Part shown: positions 1-7,930 of the stretch, piece by piece
Position numbering within the stretch: the first letter of the stretch is position 1
Layout of the letters: every line of letters starts with the position of its first letter
Source of the DNA: Halorubrum salsamenti
Lineage (GTDB): Archaea > Halobacteriota > Halobacteria > Halobacteriales > Haloferacaceae
Assembly: GCF_007671685.1 (NCBI RefSeq)
Contig: NZ_VCNL01000007.1
Span: forward strand, 1 to 64,000
Length of the DNA: 64,000 nucleotides
Direction: 5' to 3'
The notes under the pieces: model-generated
Told to the model about the DNA's origin: nothing
Databases searched by the model: none
The model's input: only the letters and a program-made list of their open reading frames with translations
Program-made: the position numbers and the translations under genes

Positions 1-325
1 GACCTGGATGACACCGAACTACCACGGCTCACATCAGATTTCCTCTTACGCCGGAGCGCAGGGGGCGAAATCCTCATCTTCGCGGACTTGATTGTTTTCT
101 TCGAGGGGTCATAAACCCATCGAAGCGTTCCAAGTCCAGCGAAACCGGGCCGAGTTGAACGGCCCGAGTTCGCAGGTGCGTTCTTCGCATTAGTCACGAT
201 GGCCGGGTTATATTTAACCCCGTCGAACTAACGGCGCCACGTCATGCGGTTTCATGCCGGGGAAGTGTGAACGAGCGGATAGCTACGCGGGCGGACACGG
301 CGAAAAACTGGTCTGGCCTCGAAGG
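1..325. other. Window edge, no supported gene; one hairpin
   Basis: No convincing gene is visible. Frame 1 of the plus strand stays open from the window edge to a TAA at 111-113 (37 codons), but its codons lack the GC-rich third positions of the surrounding genes, so a gene tail is only weakly possible. A perfect 7-bp hairpin (CGGGCCG at 146-152, CGGCCCG at 160-166, 7-nt loop) lies downstream. A TATA-like stretch (ATATTTAAC) occurs near 211-219. Confidence 0.3.
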
Positions 326-655
326 CTATTCGTCGTCGATGTACTCGATCCCCTGTTTCGAGACGTTCGCCTTTGTGATGTCGTCGAGATCGTTGAGCCA
401 GAACTCGTCGTCGGCCTCGTCGACCTCGGGGGCACTGTCCTTCCAAGCCCATCCCTCGTACTCGTGAACCTTCTGCGTCCCCTTCTCGCGGAGCCGGAGC
501 GTAACTCGCTCCGCCTCCTCTTCGGAAGGCGCGGGCTCAAGCGTGCGGGCGGCCTTGAGCGCGGCCTGACGAGGCATGTTGCCGGAGAACTCGCTCGGTT
601 CCGATCCGTCTTCCTCTCGAAGGGCAAAGTTTCGCTTACCGTCTTCACGTACCAT
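326..655 (-). CDS. Non-histone chromosomal protein MC1
   Basis: A 109-residue protein of the MC1 family, small monomeric DNA-bending chromatin proteins found in Methanosarcina and Halobacteria. The N-terminus (MVREDGKRNFALREEDG), the FSGNMPRQAALKAAR helix and the RLREKGTQKVHEYEGWAW segment are family hallmarks; Trp69, Trp71 and Trp86 sit in the part of the fold that contacts bent DNA in known MC1 proteins. The haloarchaeal version is more acidic than the methanogen one, as seen in residues 41-50 and 78-91. It is monocistronic. A GGAGG Shine-Dalgarno motif (663-667 on the complementary strand) sits 7 nt before the ATG, which is unusual among the mostly leaderless genes here and supports this start. 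Length and motifs make the call secure. Confidence 0.95.
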   Translation of the reverse strand: MVREDGKRNFALREEDGSEPSEFSGNMPRQAALKAARTLEPAPSEEEAERVTLRLREKGTQKVHEYEGWAWKDSAPEVDEADDEFWLNDLDDITKANVSKQGIEYIDDE

Positions 656-947
656 GGTTTATCCTCCGTGCGAACCCAACACACAGTCTGTAATAAATAT
701 ATCGGGGAAATGAAAGCTGAGCTGCAAAACATTTTTATATTAACTCTACACGGGCTAGCGATTTCGGTCACTCATCGAGAGAATCCGAACGCGGTCAGCG
801 ATCGAAACGACGGTGAGAGGTTCAAAACGGGGACTCGATCGGTCTCGATACGCCGCGAGCGATACCACAGAAACGGCACCGCGGGGCCTATTCGGGTAAA
901 CAACACTTATGTGTCTGCTATGGCGAAGTCCGACCAGTACAACCGCG
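656..947. promoter_or_regulatory. Divergent promoter region between MC1 and an AbrB-like gene
   Basis: 292 bp without a gene. AT-rich boxes occur near 690-702 (AATAAATATATC), placed to drive MC1 on the minus strand, and near 729-745 (ACATTTTTATATTAAC). The right part is GC-rich and leads into the start of the small gene at 948. No repeats or RNA gene were recognised. Confidence 0.5.
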
Positions 948-1151
948 ATGGTTCGTAAAAAGAAGCTTAGCCCCAGTGGCGCCAAGGACGACGAGGGGGA
1001 GTACCACAACGTCCACGTGAACCTCCACGAAGACGAGCTCGCCGTCGCCGGGATGGAGATCGGCGACGAAGTGTTCGTTCGGGTCCGAGACGGGAAGATA
1101 ATCATCCAGAAGGCCGACTCCAGTCCCGAAGACCTCGAACACGACTTCTGA
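948..1151 (+). CDS. Small AbrB/SpoVT-like conserved protein
   Basis: A 67-residue protein starting MVRKKKLSPSGAKDDEGEY. The segment HVNLHEDELAVAGMEIGDEVFVRVRDGKIIIQKA has the alternating hydrophobic pattern and the GDEV/RVRDGKIII strands of the swapped-hairpin AbrB fold, a DNA-binding or antitoxin-type domain. The ATG at 948 was chosen because the conserved basic MVRKKK start follows it; the upstream in-frame GTG at 909 would add 13 residues of unrelated composition. No toxin partner is adjacent, so a stand-alone regulator is more likely than a toxin-antitoxin pair. The specific role is unknown. Confidence 0.75.
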   Translation: MVRKKKLSPSGAKDDEGEYHNVHVNLHEDELAVAGMEIGDEVFVRVRDGKIIIQKADSSPEDLEHDF

Positions 1152-1281
1152 GACGGGCGTATGTCTGTCGCACTTTCTTTCCGAAGACCGAGCAGAGACG
1201 TAGAGATAATCGTGCTGCGCGCGAGGATCCCTAGCGGCGGCGGTCGGCGGATTGATGCCTGTCCGTGACGAGACCGAAACG

Positions 1282-2337
1282 ATGGGCGCCTACGATCTGT
1301 TAAAGCCGGCGCTGTTCGGAGTTCCGCCAGAGACTGCACACAGGCTGACACACCGGCTGTTACGGGCGACACAGACGACACCGGTGGCAGATCTCCTCCG
1401 CGACCGGTTCGTCGTGGACGACCCCCGGCTGCGCGTCGAGGCGTTCGGGAATGAGTTTCCGAACCCTGTGGGCGTCGCGGCCGGGTTCGACAAGAATGCG
1501 GAGGTTCCGCGCGGCCTCGCCGCGCTGGGGTTCGGTCACGTCGAGGTCGGCGGCGTCACCGCCGAGCGACAGCCGGGGAACCCGCGACCGCGACTGTTTC
1601 GACTGCGCGAGGACGAAGCTCTGATAAACCGAATGGGATTCAACAACGAGGGAGCCGACGTCGTCGGCGAACGGCTCGACAGAGAGCCGCTACCGGCGGT
1701 TCCGGTCGGGATCAACATCGGGAAATCGAAGTCGACGCCCCTCGAGGAGGCTCCCGACGATTACCAGTACACCTACGAACGCGTCGCGGACGCGGGCGAC
1801 TACTTCGTCGTCAACGTTTCGAGTCCGAACACGCCCGGGCTCCGTGAGCTCCAGAACCGCGCGGCGTTAGAGGAGATTCTCGGCGCCCTCGCGGATGCTG
1901 GTGCCGAACCCCTCCTGGTGAAGCTGTCCCCGGATCTCCCGGAGCCGGCCGTCGAGGACGCGCTCGGAGTCGTCGACGATCTCGGCCTCGACGGTGTCAT
2001 CGCGACCAACACCACGACCTCTCGGCCGAACTCCCTGAAAAGTCCCCAGCAAGCCGAGCGCGGCGGGCTCTCGGGAAAGCCGATAGAGTCGATCGCCACG
2101 GAGCGGATCCGGTTCGTCGCCGAACGCACCGACGTTCCGGTGATCGGCGTCGGGGGGATCTCGGACGCGAAAGGCGCCTACGAGAAGATCCGGGCGGGCG
2201 CGTCCGTCGTGCAGTTGTACACGGGGCTCGTCTATGAGGGACCCGGCATCGCGCATGACATCAACGAAGGAATCCTCGATCTGCTCGATCGCGACGGCTT
2301 CGACTCGGTCGAGGCCGCCGTCGGCGCGGATCTGTAG
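1282..2337 (+). CDS. pyrD: Dihydroorotate dehydrogenase, quinone-type (class 2)
   Basis: Oxidises dihydroorotate to orotate, the fourth step of pyrimidine synthesis, passing electrons from FMN to membrane quinones. The 351-residue protein has the class 2 N-terminal helical extension (MGAYDLLKPALFGVPPETAHRL) that contacts the membrane, then the FMN barrel. NPVGVAAGFDKNAE, VEVGGVT, INRMGFNN and NVSSPNTPGLRELQ are recognisable; the serine in the last motif is the expected class 2 catalytic base. TNTT and GVGGI near the C-terminus bind FMN phosphate. The start at 1282 matches the family N-terminus; a longer in-frame start at 1252 adds ten residues. It is not in a pyrimidine operon here: valS follows on the opposite strand 23 bp away. 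Confidence 0.95.
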   Translation: MGAYDLLKPALFGVPPETAHRLTHRLLRATQTTPVADLLRDRFVVDDPRLRVEAFGNEFPNPVGVAAGFDKNAEVPRGLAALGFGHVEVGGVTAERQPGNPRPRLFRLREDEALINRMGFNNEGADVVGERLDREPLPAVPVGINIGKSKSTPLEEAPDDYQYTYERVADAGDYFVVNVSSPNTPGLRELQNRAALEEILGALADAGAEPLLVKLSPDLPEPAVEDALGVVDDLGLDGVIATNTTTSRPNSLKSPQQAERGGLSGKPIESIATERIRFVAERTDVPVIGVGGISDAKGAYEKIRAGASVVQLYTGLVYEGPGIAHDINEGILDLLDRDGFDSVEAAVGADL

Positions 2338-2360
2338 CCGGACTGCGCCGAAACGACGTT

Positions 2361-5024
2361 CTACGCTTCGTTGCGGACGATGACGACCACGTCGTCCGCC
2401 TCCAACAGCTCGCCGTCGCCCTGGTACTGTCGCTCTTCCTCAACCGCGAACTCCTCGTCGACGAGCGTGATGCCCGCGAGGTGAAGCTCGTCGCCGTCGA
2501 TCTCGTACTCGCCCTGCGCAATCGCCGCCTCGATATCCCCGACCCGGTCGCCGTACTTCGGGCCGACCGTCGCGTAGTCGAGGTCGATCCCGGTGACGAC
2601 CGTTTCGACCGGAGCGTCCTCGTCGGGGTTGACGGTGAGGTCGGCGACGTGCATCACGCCCGTGATGTCGTCCTCGAACCCGCGGACGTCGGCGTACACC
2701 TCGACCGCGTCCAGCTCGGCGTTGAGCGGGAGTTGGCTCTCGCTTTTGTACTTCCGGAGGACGCCGACGACGGCGGTGGCGGCCGTGCCCGCGTCCCGGT
2801 CGGCGTCGATCCCGAGCGGCTCGGGCCAGTCGGCGAGGTGGATCGAGTCACGCGCGCCGTCGGCGACGGCGGCGTCGACCGCGTCGGGGTCGCTCGCCCC
2901 GTCGGCGTACATGTCGTGCCACAGCTCCTCGGTGACGTGGGCGAGAAGCGGGGCGAACAGCTTCAGGAACCGCCGGTGGGCGGTCCGGAGCGTGTACGCC
3001 GCGGCCTCGTCCTCGCGCTGTTTGGCGATCTCGAGGTAGTCGTCACAGAACGTGTTCCAGAAGAAGCTCCGGAGCTCGTCGCGGGCCTTCGAGAACGCGC
3101 GGTCCTCGAACAGCCCGGTGAGCCGCTCGATCTCGCCGTCGAGCTCGGCGAGCAGCCAGCGGTCGAGCTCCCGGAGGTCTTCGTCGTCGGGCTCGTCCGG
3201 GTACGGCTCCGGCGCGAGCGACTCGACGAGCTTGGAGGCGTTCCACAGCTTGCGGATCAGCTTCTCGCCCGCGCGGAGGTCCTTCTCCTTGAACGGGAAG
3301 TCGTCGCCGACGGCGGTGCCGGCGGCCCAGTAGCGCGTGGCGTCGACCGGGAACTCCTCGAGCACGGTCTCGGGCTCGACGACGTTGCCGACGGACTTCG
3401 ACATCTTCTCGCGGTTCTCGTCGAGGACGTGCCCGTTGATCATCGTCTCCTCGAACGGGACCTCGCCGGTGTGCTCGTAGCACTTGACGAGCGTGTGGAA
3501 CAGCCAGAAGCTGATGATGTCGTGGCCCTGCGGGCGGAGGTCGAACCGGTACAGCTCCGGGTGCTCCATGGTGAACTCCTCGGCCTCCCCGTCCCAGTCC
3601 CAACCGGCGTTGATGAGCGGCGTCAGGCTAGAGGTGGCCCACGTGTCGAGCACGTCGTTTTCCGGTTCGAACTCGTCGTGGCCGCACTCGGGGCACGCGT
3701 CGACCGGCGGATCGTCCGAAAGCGGGTCGACGGGGAGGTCGGCCTTCTCGGCGACGACGACCTCGCCGCAGCCCTCGCAGTACCACACGGGGAACGGGAT
3801 GCCGGAAGAGCGTTGCCGGGAGATGAGCCAGTCCCACTGCAGCCCCTCGACCCAGTGTTCGTACCGGCTGAACATCTTGTCCGGGGACCACTCCATCTCC
3901 CGACCGATCTCGAGATACTCGTCGGTCTTGTCGAGCATCTCGATGTACCACTGCTCGGTGACGAGGAACTCGACGCTCGTCCCGCAGCGCTCGTGGACGT
4001 TGACGGTATGGGTGATGTCGCGCCGGTCGAGCAGCGCGCCCGCGTCGTCGAGGTCCTCGACGATGGCCTCGCCGGCCGCCGAGGAGTGCAGTCCCTCGTA
4101 CTCCTCGGCGACGTCGGTCATGTGACCGGACTCGTCGATGGCGACCCGGAGGTCCAGGTCGTGGACCTGGTACCACTCGATGTCGTTCTGGTCGCCGAAC
4201 GTACAGCACATCACGATGCCGGAGCCGGTCTCCATGTCGACGCGCTCGTCGGCGATGATCGGGACCTCGTGGCCGAACAGCGGGACCTCGGCGGACTCGC
4301 CGACCAAGTGTTGGTTCTCGTCGTCGTCTGGGTGGACGAAGACGGCGACGCAGGCCGGGAGGAGCTCCGGGCGGGTCGTCGAGATGACGAACTCCTCGTC
4401 GTCGTCGGAAGCGACCGGGAACGCGATGTCGTTGAAGTGGCTGGCCTGCTCGTCGTCCTCGGTCTCGACCTGCGAGATGGCGGTCTCGCACTCGGGACAC
4501 CAGATCGCGGGCGCCTTCTCGCGGTACTCGCGGCCCTGCTCGTACAGGTCGACGAACGACAGCTGGGAGACGCGCTGGACGCGCGGCTCGATGGTCTGGT
4601 ACGTGTGGTCCCAGTCGACGGAGACGCCGAGCGACTGGACGTTCTCGGTGAACTGCTCCTCGTACTGCGCGCAGACCTCGCGGCATTTCGCCTGGAACTC
4701 GCGGCGCTCGAAGTCCTGATGGCGGATGTCGAGCTCGTCCTCGGTGAGCCGCTCGGAGGCGATCCCGTTGTCGTCGTAGCCGAACGGGAAGAACGTCTCC
4801 CCGCCGTTCATGCGCTCGAAGCGCGCGACGAAGTCCTGAAGGGTGAAGCCGTACAGGTGGCCCATGTGGAGGCTCCCCGATACCGTCGGCGGGGGCGTGT
4901 CGATGGAGAAGACGGTGTTCGGGTCGACCGGGTCGTCGTCGGGGTAGGCGTACGTCTCCTCGTCGACCCATCGCCGCTGCCACCGCGGCTCGACGGTGTC
5001 GGGGTCGTACTCACCACTGGGCAT
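2361..5024 (-). CDS. valS: Valine--tRNA ligase
   Basis: Class I aminoacyl-tRNA synthetase that charges tRNA-Val. The 887-residue length fits archaeal ValRS. The ATP-binding HIGH motif appears as HMGH at residues 53-56 (GSLHMGHLYG) and KMSKS as REKMSKSVGNV near residue 540. Between them lie the editing domain and paired cysteine zinc knuckles (CPEC, CEGCGE, CPECGH). The C-terminal part has the tRNA anticodon-binding helical domain and a haloarchaeal acidic tail. A very long open frame on the opposite strand (2481-5303) is a GC-skew shadow. The gene is monocistronic and ends 23 bp from pyrD, tail to tail. Confidence 0.97.
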   Translation of the reverse strand: MPSGEYDPDTVEPRWQRRWVDEETYAYPDDDPVDPNTVFSIDTPPPTVSGSLHMGHLYGFTLQDFVARFERMNGGETFFPFGYDDNGIASERLTEDELDIRHQDFERREFQAKCREVCAQYEEQFTENVQSLGVSVDWDHTYQTIEPRVQRVSQLSFVDLYEQGREYREKAPAIWCPECETAISQVETEDDEQASHFNDIAFPVASDDDEEFVISTTRPELLPACVAVFVHPDDDENQHLVGESAEVPLFGHEVPIIADERVDMETGSGIVMCCTFGDQNDIEWYQVHDLDLRVAIDESGHMTDVAEEYEGLHSSAAGEAIVEDLDDAGALLDRRDITHTVNVHERCGTSVEFLVTEQWYIEMLDKTDEYLEIGREMEWSPDKMFSRYEHWVEGLQWDWLISRQRSSGIPFPVWYCEGCGEVVVAEKADLPVDPLSDDPPVDACPECGHDEFEPENDVLDTWATSSLTPLINAGWDWDGEAEEFTMEHPELYRFDLRPQGHDIISFWLFHTLVKCYEHTGEVPFEETMINGHVLDENREKMSKSVGNVVEPETVLEEFPVDATRYWAAGTAVGDDFPFKEKDLRAGEKLIRKLWNASKLVESLAPEPYPDEPDDEDLRELDRWLLAELDGEIERLTGLFEDRAFSKARDELRSFFWNTFCDDYLEIAKQREDEAAAYTLRTAHRRFLKLFAPLLAHVTEELWHDMYADGASDPDAVDAAVADGARDSIHLADWPEPLGIDADRDAGTAATAVVGVLRKYKSESQLPLNAELDAVEVYADVRGFEDDITGVMHVADLTVNPDEDAPVETVVTGIDLDYATVGPKYGDRVGDIEAAIAQGEYEIDGDELHLAGITLVDEEFAVEEERQYQGDGELLEADDVVVIVRNEA

Positions 5025-5107
5025 TTCACGCTCACGTTCCCCCGGTTCCCCCTTAACGGCCTCGGTTGTGTGGGGCGCGCGCTACGCCGCGTCGTCCGCC
5101 TCGGAAC

Positions 5108-5362
5108 TCACACCACGTCGTCGAGGTCGTGCTCGGCGGCCATCTTCGACGCTTCCGCGGCGAACCGCTCGACCTCGTCGGCCGGGCTCTCACCGAGCGC
5201 GCTCTCGTCGACGTCGCGGCCGGCGGTGATCCCGTCGCCAGTGACGAGCCGCTGTTCGGCCAGTTCCTTCGTGTGCATGCGCTCGCCGTCCTCCGTGGCG
5301 TAGGTGAGCCGCACGAGCCCCTTCGAGTCGAACTGTCGGTCGACGAGCCAGACCGTGGTCAT
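5108..5362 (-). CDS. Conserved haloarchaeal hypothetical protein, 84 aa
   Basis: Translates as MTTVWLVDRQFDSKGLVRLTY followed by an acidic, helix-rich C-terminus ending HDLDDVV. It starts with a short beta-rich segment (VWLVDRQF, LVRLTYAT) and then a helix with alanine and glutamate. No catalytic motif, cysteine pair or membrane segment is visible. The ATG at 5362 was chosen; the frame stays open upstream to 5710 but crosses a dispersed repeat and loses coding character. I do not recognise a named function. Confidence 0.7.
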   Translation of the reverse strand: MTTVWLVDRQFDSKGLVRLTYATEDGERMHTKELAEQRLVTGDGITAGRDVDESALGESPADEVERFAAEASKMAAEHDLDDVV

Positions 5363-5429
5363 ACGCGGCGATGGGTGCCTGCGACGCTTAAAAAGGACGG
5401 TCGACACGAGGCGACGGCGGACGGAGCGC

Positions 5430-5750
5430 CAAGCGACGGCGTTCGATCTCGGCGATCGCGGTTGGCGCGCGCCTCCGAGTGGCCGACAGGCCGCGAGGAG
5501 CGCCGCGCGAGGGACGCGGCGAACGCGAGCCGTGAGCCGCGAGGTTGGGGAGGTGTGAGGTGCGGTTGCGGTGCGGTCGGTGGGACTCAAAGGGGCAGCC
5601 GAGAGGACGGCACAGGCGATGTAAGCACCGCAACGAGGGAGCGAACAACGTGAGCGACCGAGTGAGGCGCGCAGCGAGCGTGCGCCGTCCTCCCGGCTGG
5701 GGCTTTGCAAGTCGTCACCGTCGATCCGTCGGCAACTATTTATAAGCGAG
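5430..5750 (-). repeat. Dispersed structured element, copy A
   Basis: Read on the minus strand it begins with a TATA-like box (plus-strand 5737-5746), then the core GGATCGACGGTGA and CAAAGCCCCAGCCGG (5693-5707). An outer hairpin has 17-nt arms at 5681-5697 and 5598-5614 with two G-U pairs and a 66-nt loop. The conserved block GGCTGCCCCTTTGAGTCCC follows (5581-5600 complement, with one change), then the CACCGCAACCGC and CCTCCCCAACCTCG tail. The region 5363-5893 holds no gene besides this element. It is in inverted orientation relative to copy B across the ferredoxin gene. Confidence 0.75.
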
Positions 5751-5893
5751 CGGCCGGGACCTCGGAGAGAGTCATTTACTAGACGACATCTCGTCAGCGA
5801 TCGTATCGACCCGCAACCGATCAGTCACCCGGTTCAGTCGATCCACAGTAAGCCGTCGCCAGCGCTTTGTACCGCGTCGTCAAACCCGAAGGC

Positions 5894-6136
5894 ATGCACG
5901 TGAAGTTCGACCGCGACACCTGCGTCGGGATGTACCAGTGCGTCGCCGAGTGGGACGCCTTCGAGAAGAACCTGAACGACGGGAAGGCCGACCTGCGGGG
6001 AAGCGAAGAAGAGGAGGAGGACGTGTTCGTAGTCGACGTGCCCGACGGCGAGGAGTTCGACGCGAAGTTCGCGGCGCGGGTCTGCCCGGTCGACGCCATC
6101 GAGGTGTACGACGACGACGGCGAGCAGATGGTCTGA
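5894..6136 (+). CDS. Short ferredoxin with altered cluster motif
   Basis: An 80-residue ferredoxin-like protein, probably a low-potential electron carrier in the cytoplasm. FDRDTCVGMYQC gives Cys10 and Cys16, and ARVCPVDAIEVYDDDG gives Cys64 followed by Pro65, the usual last ligand of a single-cluster ferredoxin. The middle cysteine of a CxxCxxC motif is replaced by Met13, which points to a [3Fe-4S] cluster or a four-iron cluster with an outside ligand. An acidic insert (EEEEED) is typical of halophiles. The ATG at 5894 was preferred over 5867 because the family begins at MHVKFDRDTC. The gene stands alone between two inverted copies of a dispersed repeat. Its partner, possibly a P450 as in other organisms with such ferredoxins, is not adjacent. 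Confidence 0.8.
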   Translation: MHVKFDRDTCVGMYQCVAEWDAFEKNLNDGKADLRGSEEEEEDVFVVDVPDGEEFDAKFAARVCPVDAIEVYDDDGEQMV

Positions 6137-6149
6137 TAGGACTTGACGG

Positions 6150-6545
6150 TAATTGCCTCCAAAGACCCAGCCGCTTGCTTATAAATCGTTGACACCGGAT
6201 CGACGGCGAATACCGCCAAAGCCCCAGCCGCTCGGCAGTACGTGATCGACTGCTCCGCGGTGAAGGCCTCCAAAGCCCCAGCCGCGACGGCTCGTGTGAC
6301 TCGCTGCGCTCCTCGTCACTCGCTCCGCTCGTTCCTGCGGTGCTTGCGTCGTCAAGCGTCGCCCTCGCGGCTGCCCCTTTGAGTCCCGCCCCGCACCGCA
6401 ACCGCAACCGCAGCCTCACGCCTCCCCAGCCTCGCGGCTCACGGCTTCGCCGCTCGCGTTCGCCGCGTCCCTCGCACCGGCGTCGCCGGCGCGACGCGCC
6501 GGCTGACAGAGGGACCGAAGGCCCCTCGCTGTTCGCGGCCCTCCG
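6150..6545 (+). repeat. Dispersed structured element, copy B, with triplicated core
   Basis: The AAAGACCCAGCCG / AAAGCCCCAGCCG core occurs three times, at about 6161, 6218 and 6272. A TATA-like TTATAAAT lies at 6180-6187, about 20 nt before the second GGATCGACGG. The third core is followed by a shorter outer hairpin (GCCGCGA 6281-6287, TCGCGGC 6365-6371), the conserved GGCTGCCCCTTTGAGTCCC block (6369-6387), a CCGCAACCGCAACCGCAG run and the CCTCCCCAGCCTCG tail, then further GC hairpins around 6475-6505. The whole gap 6137-6610 between ferredoxin and hemB has no gene. Confidence 0.75.
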
Positions 6546-6610
6546 AGCCGCTCACCGGGGCGCGCCGAAGTGACTAATTAGCAAGAGCGCCGATCACCAC
6601 CCGCGCCGAC

Positions 6611-7591
6611 TTATAAGCGCTCGGCCAGGTCCTCGGCGAAGTACGTGACGATCAGGTCCGCGCCCGCGCGCTTGAGCGACAGCAGCGACTCGTGAGCGGT
6701 CTCCTCCAAGTCGAGCCAGCCCTTCTCCGCGGCCGCGTGCAACATCGCGTACTCGCCGGAGACGTTGTACGCGGCGATCGGGTGGTCGAACTCCCGTCGG
6801 AGGTCGCCGACGATGTCGAGGTAGGGGAGGCCGGGCTTCACCATCAGCACGTCCGCGCCCTCCTCGGCGTCGATCCGGGCCTCGCGGAGCGCCTCGCGGC
6901 GGTTCGCGGGGTCCATCTGGTAGTGCCGGCGGTCGCCGAACGCGGGCGCGCCGTCGGCCGCGTCGCGGAAGGGCCCGTAGAAGGCGGACTCGTACTTGAC
7001 GGCGTAGCTCATCAGCGCCACCTCCTCGTGGCCCGCGTCGTCGAGCGCCTCGCGGATCGCCCGCACCTGTCCGTCCGTCATCGCGGAGGGGGCCACCATG
7101 TCCGCGCCCGCGTCCGCCTGCGAGACGGCGGTCTCGGCGAGCAGCTCCAGCGTCTCGTCGTTTTTCACCGTGAGCGTCGGGTCCGTCTCCGCCGACTCCT
7201 CGATCACGCCGCAGTGGCCGTGGTCGGTGTACTCACAGAGGCAGACGTCGCCGATCACGTAGGCGTCGGTCTCGGCGGTGATCCGGCTGATCGCGCGCTG
7301 GACGACGCCGTCCTCGGCGTACGCGCGGGTGCCTTCAGAGTCCTTCGACTCCGGGATCCCGAAGACGATGACCGCCTCGACGCCGGTCTCGCGGACCTCC
7401 TCGACGCGGGCGACCGCCTCGCTCACGGGGACTCGCTGGTGGCCCGGCATCGTCTCGATCGGCACGCGCTCGTCGGTCGTCGCGTCGACGAAGACGGGCG
7501 CGACGAGGTCCGACGCCGACAGCGACGTCTCGCTGACGAGCGGGCGGACGCCGTCGGTGCGGAGCCGCCGCGGCCGGTCCGTTGGGTGCAT
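6611..7591 (-). CDS. hemB: Delta-aminolevulinic acid dehydratase (porphobilinogen synthase)
   Basis: Condenses two 5-aminolevulinate molecules to porphobilinogen in tetrapyrrole synthesis (heme, siroheme, cobamides). The 326-residue protein carries the zinc-binding segment DVCLCEYTDHGHCG, with the three cysteines of the zinc-dependent type, and the Schiff-base lysines in MSYAVKYESAFYGPFRDAA and VLMVKPGLPYLD. The N-terminal MHPTDRPRRLRTDGVRPLVSE contains the R-x-R arm that packs neighbouring subunits of the octamer. The ATG at 7591 fits the family start. The small zinc protein at 7698 lies just upstream on the same strand, 106 bp away. Confidence 0.97.
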   Translation of the reverse strand: MHPTDRPRRLRTDGVRPLVSETSLSASDLVAPVFVDATTDERVPIETMPGHQRVPVSEAVARVEEVRETGVEAVIVFGIPESKDSEGTRAYAEDGVVQRAISRITAETDAYVIGDVCLCEYTDHGHCGVIEESAETDPTLTVKNDETLELLAETAVSQADAGADMVAPSAMTDGQVRAIREALDDAGHEEVALMSYAVKYESAFYGPFRDAADGAPAFGDRRHYQMDPANRREALREARIDAEEGADVLMVKPGLPYLDIVGDLRREFDHPIAAYNVSGEYAMLHAAAEKGWLDLEETAHESLLSLKRAGADLIVTYFAEDLAERL

Positions 7592-7697
7592 GCCCGAGCG
7601 TTGGCTCCGGGGCGCCTTCTATGATCCGTCCGCGGCGAACGGGCAAATCGGCGAATAAGGGGGGACGAGGGGATCGACAGTCCGTTCCGGTCGACGG

Positions 7698-7862
7698 CTA
7701 CTCGGACGATTCGATGTCGATCTTGTCGCGGAGCGAGGCGAGCTCGTCGGACTCGGCGAGCTCCTCGACGCGCGCCTTGAAGTGCTCCTCGCAGAGCCCG
7801 ACGACCACGCCGCTCTGCTCGGCCTCGTAGGTGGCCTCCCGTTCGCAGTAGTGACACCGCAT
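7698..7862 (-). CDS. Small zinc-finger protein, DUF6757-like
   Basis: A 54-residue protein, MRCHYCEREATYEAEQSG then VVVGLCEEHFKARVEEL and an acidic tail ending IESSE. Cys3 and Cys6 pair with Cys24 and His27 (CEEHF) to form a compact treble-clef-like zinc site; the rest is one amphipathic helix. Families like this are common in Halobacteria and are of unknown role; the match to DUF6757 is from memory. The ATG at 7862 lies 17-20 nt downstream of a weak AT-rich stretch, and the gene could be cotranscribed with hemB. Confidence 0.75.
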   Translation of the reverse strand: MRCHYCEREATYEAEQSGVVVGLCEEHFKARVEELAESDELASLRDKIDIESSE

Positions 7863-7930
7863 ACGTCACACTCAGTGGCCATCGGGCTTAACCTTGTTCG
7901 TCGATCGGGAAGGTCGGGAACCTCGACCCG

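Noticed and set aside
2481-5303. A 940-codon open frame opposite valS
   Set aside because: It is the antisense shadow of a GC-rich gene; the valS frame carries HMGH and KMSKS motifs and zinc knuckles, and the opposite frame has no recognisable domain.
5363-6610. Insertion sequence around the ferredoxin gene
   Set aside because: Inverted copies of a repeat flank the gene but no transposase frame or target-site duplication was found.
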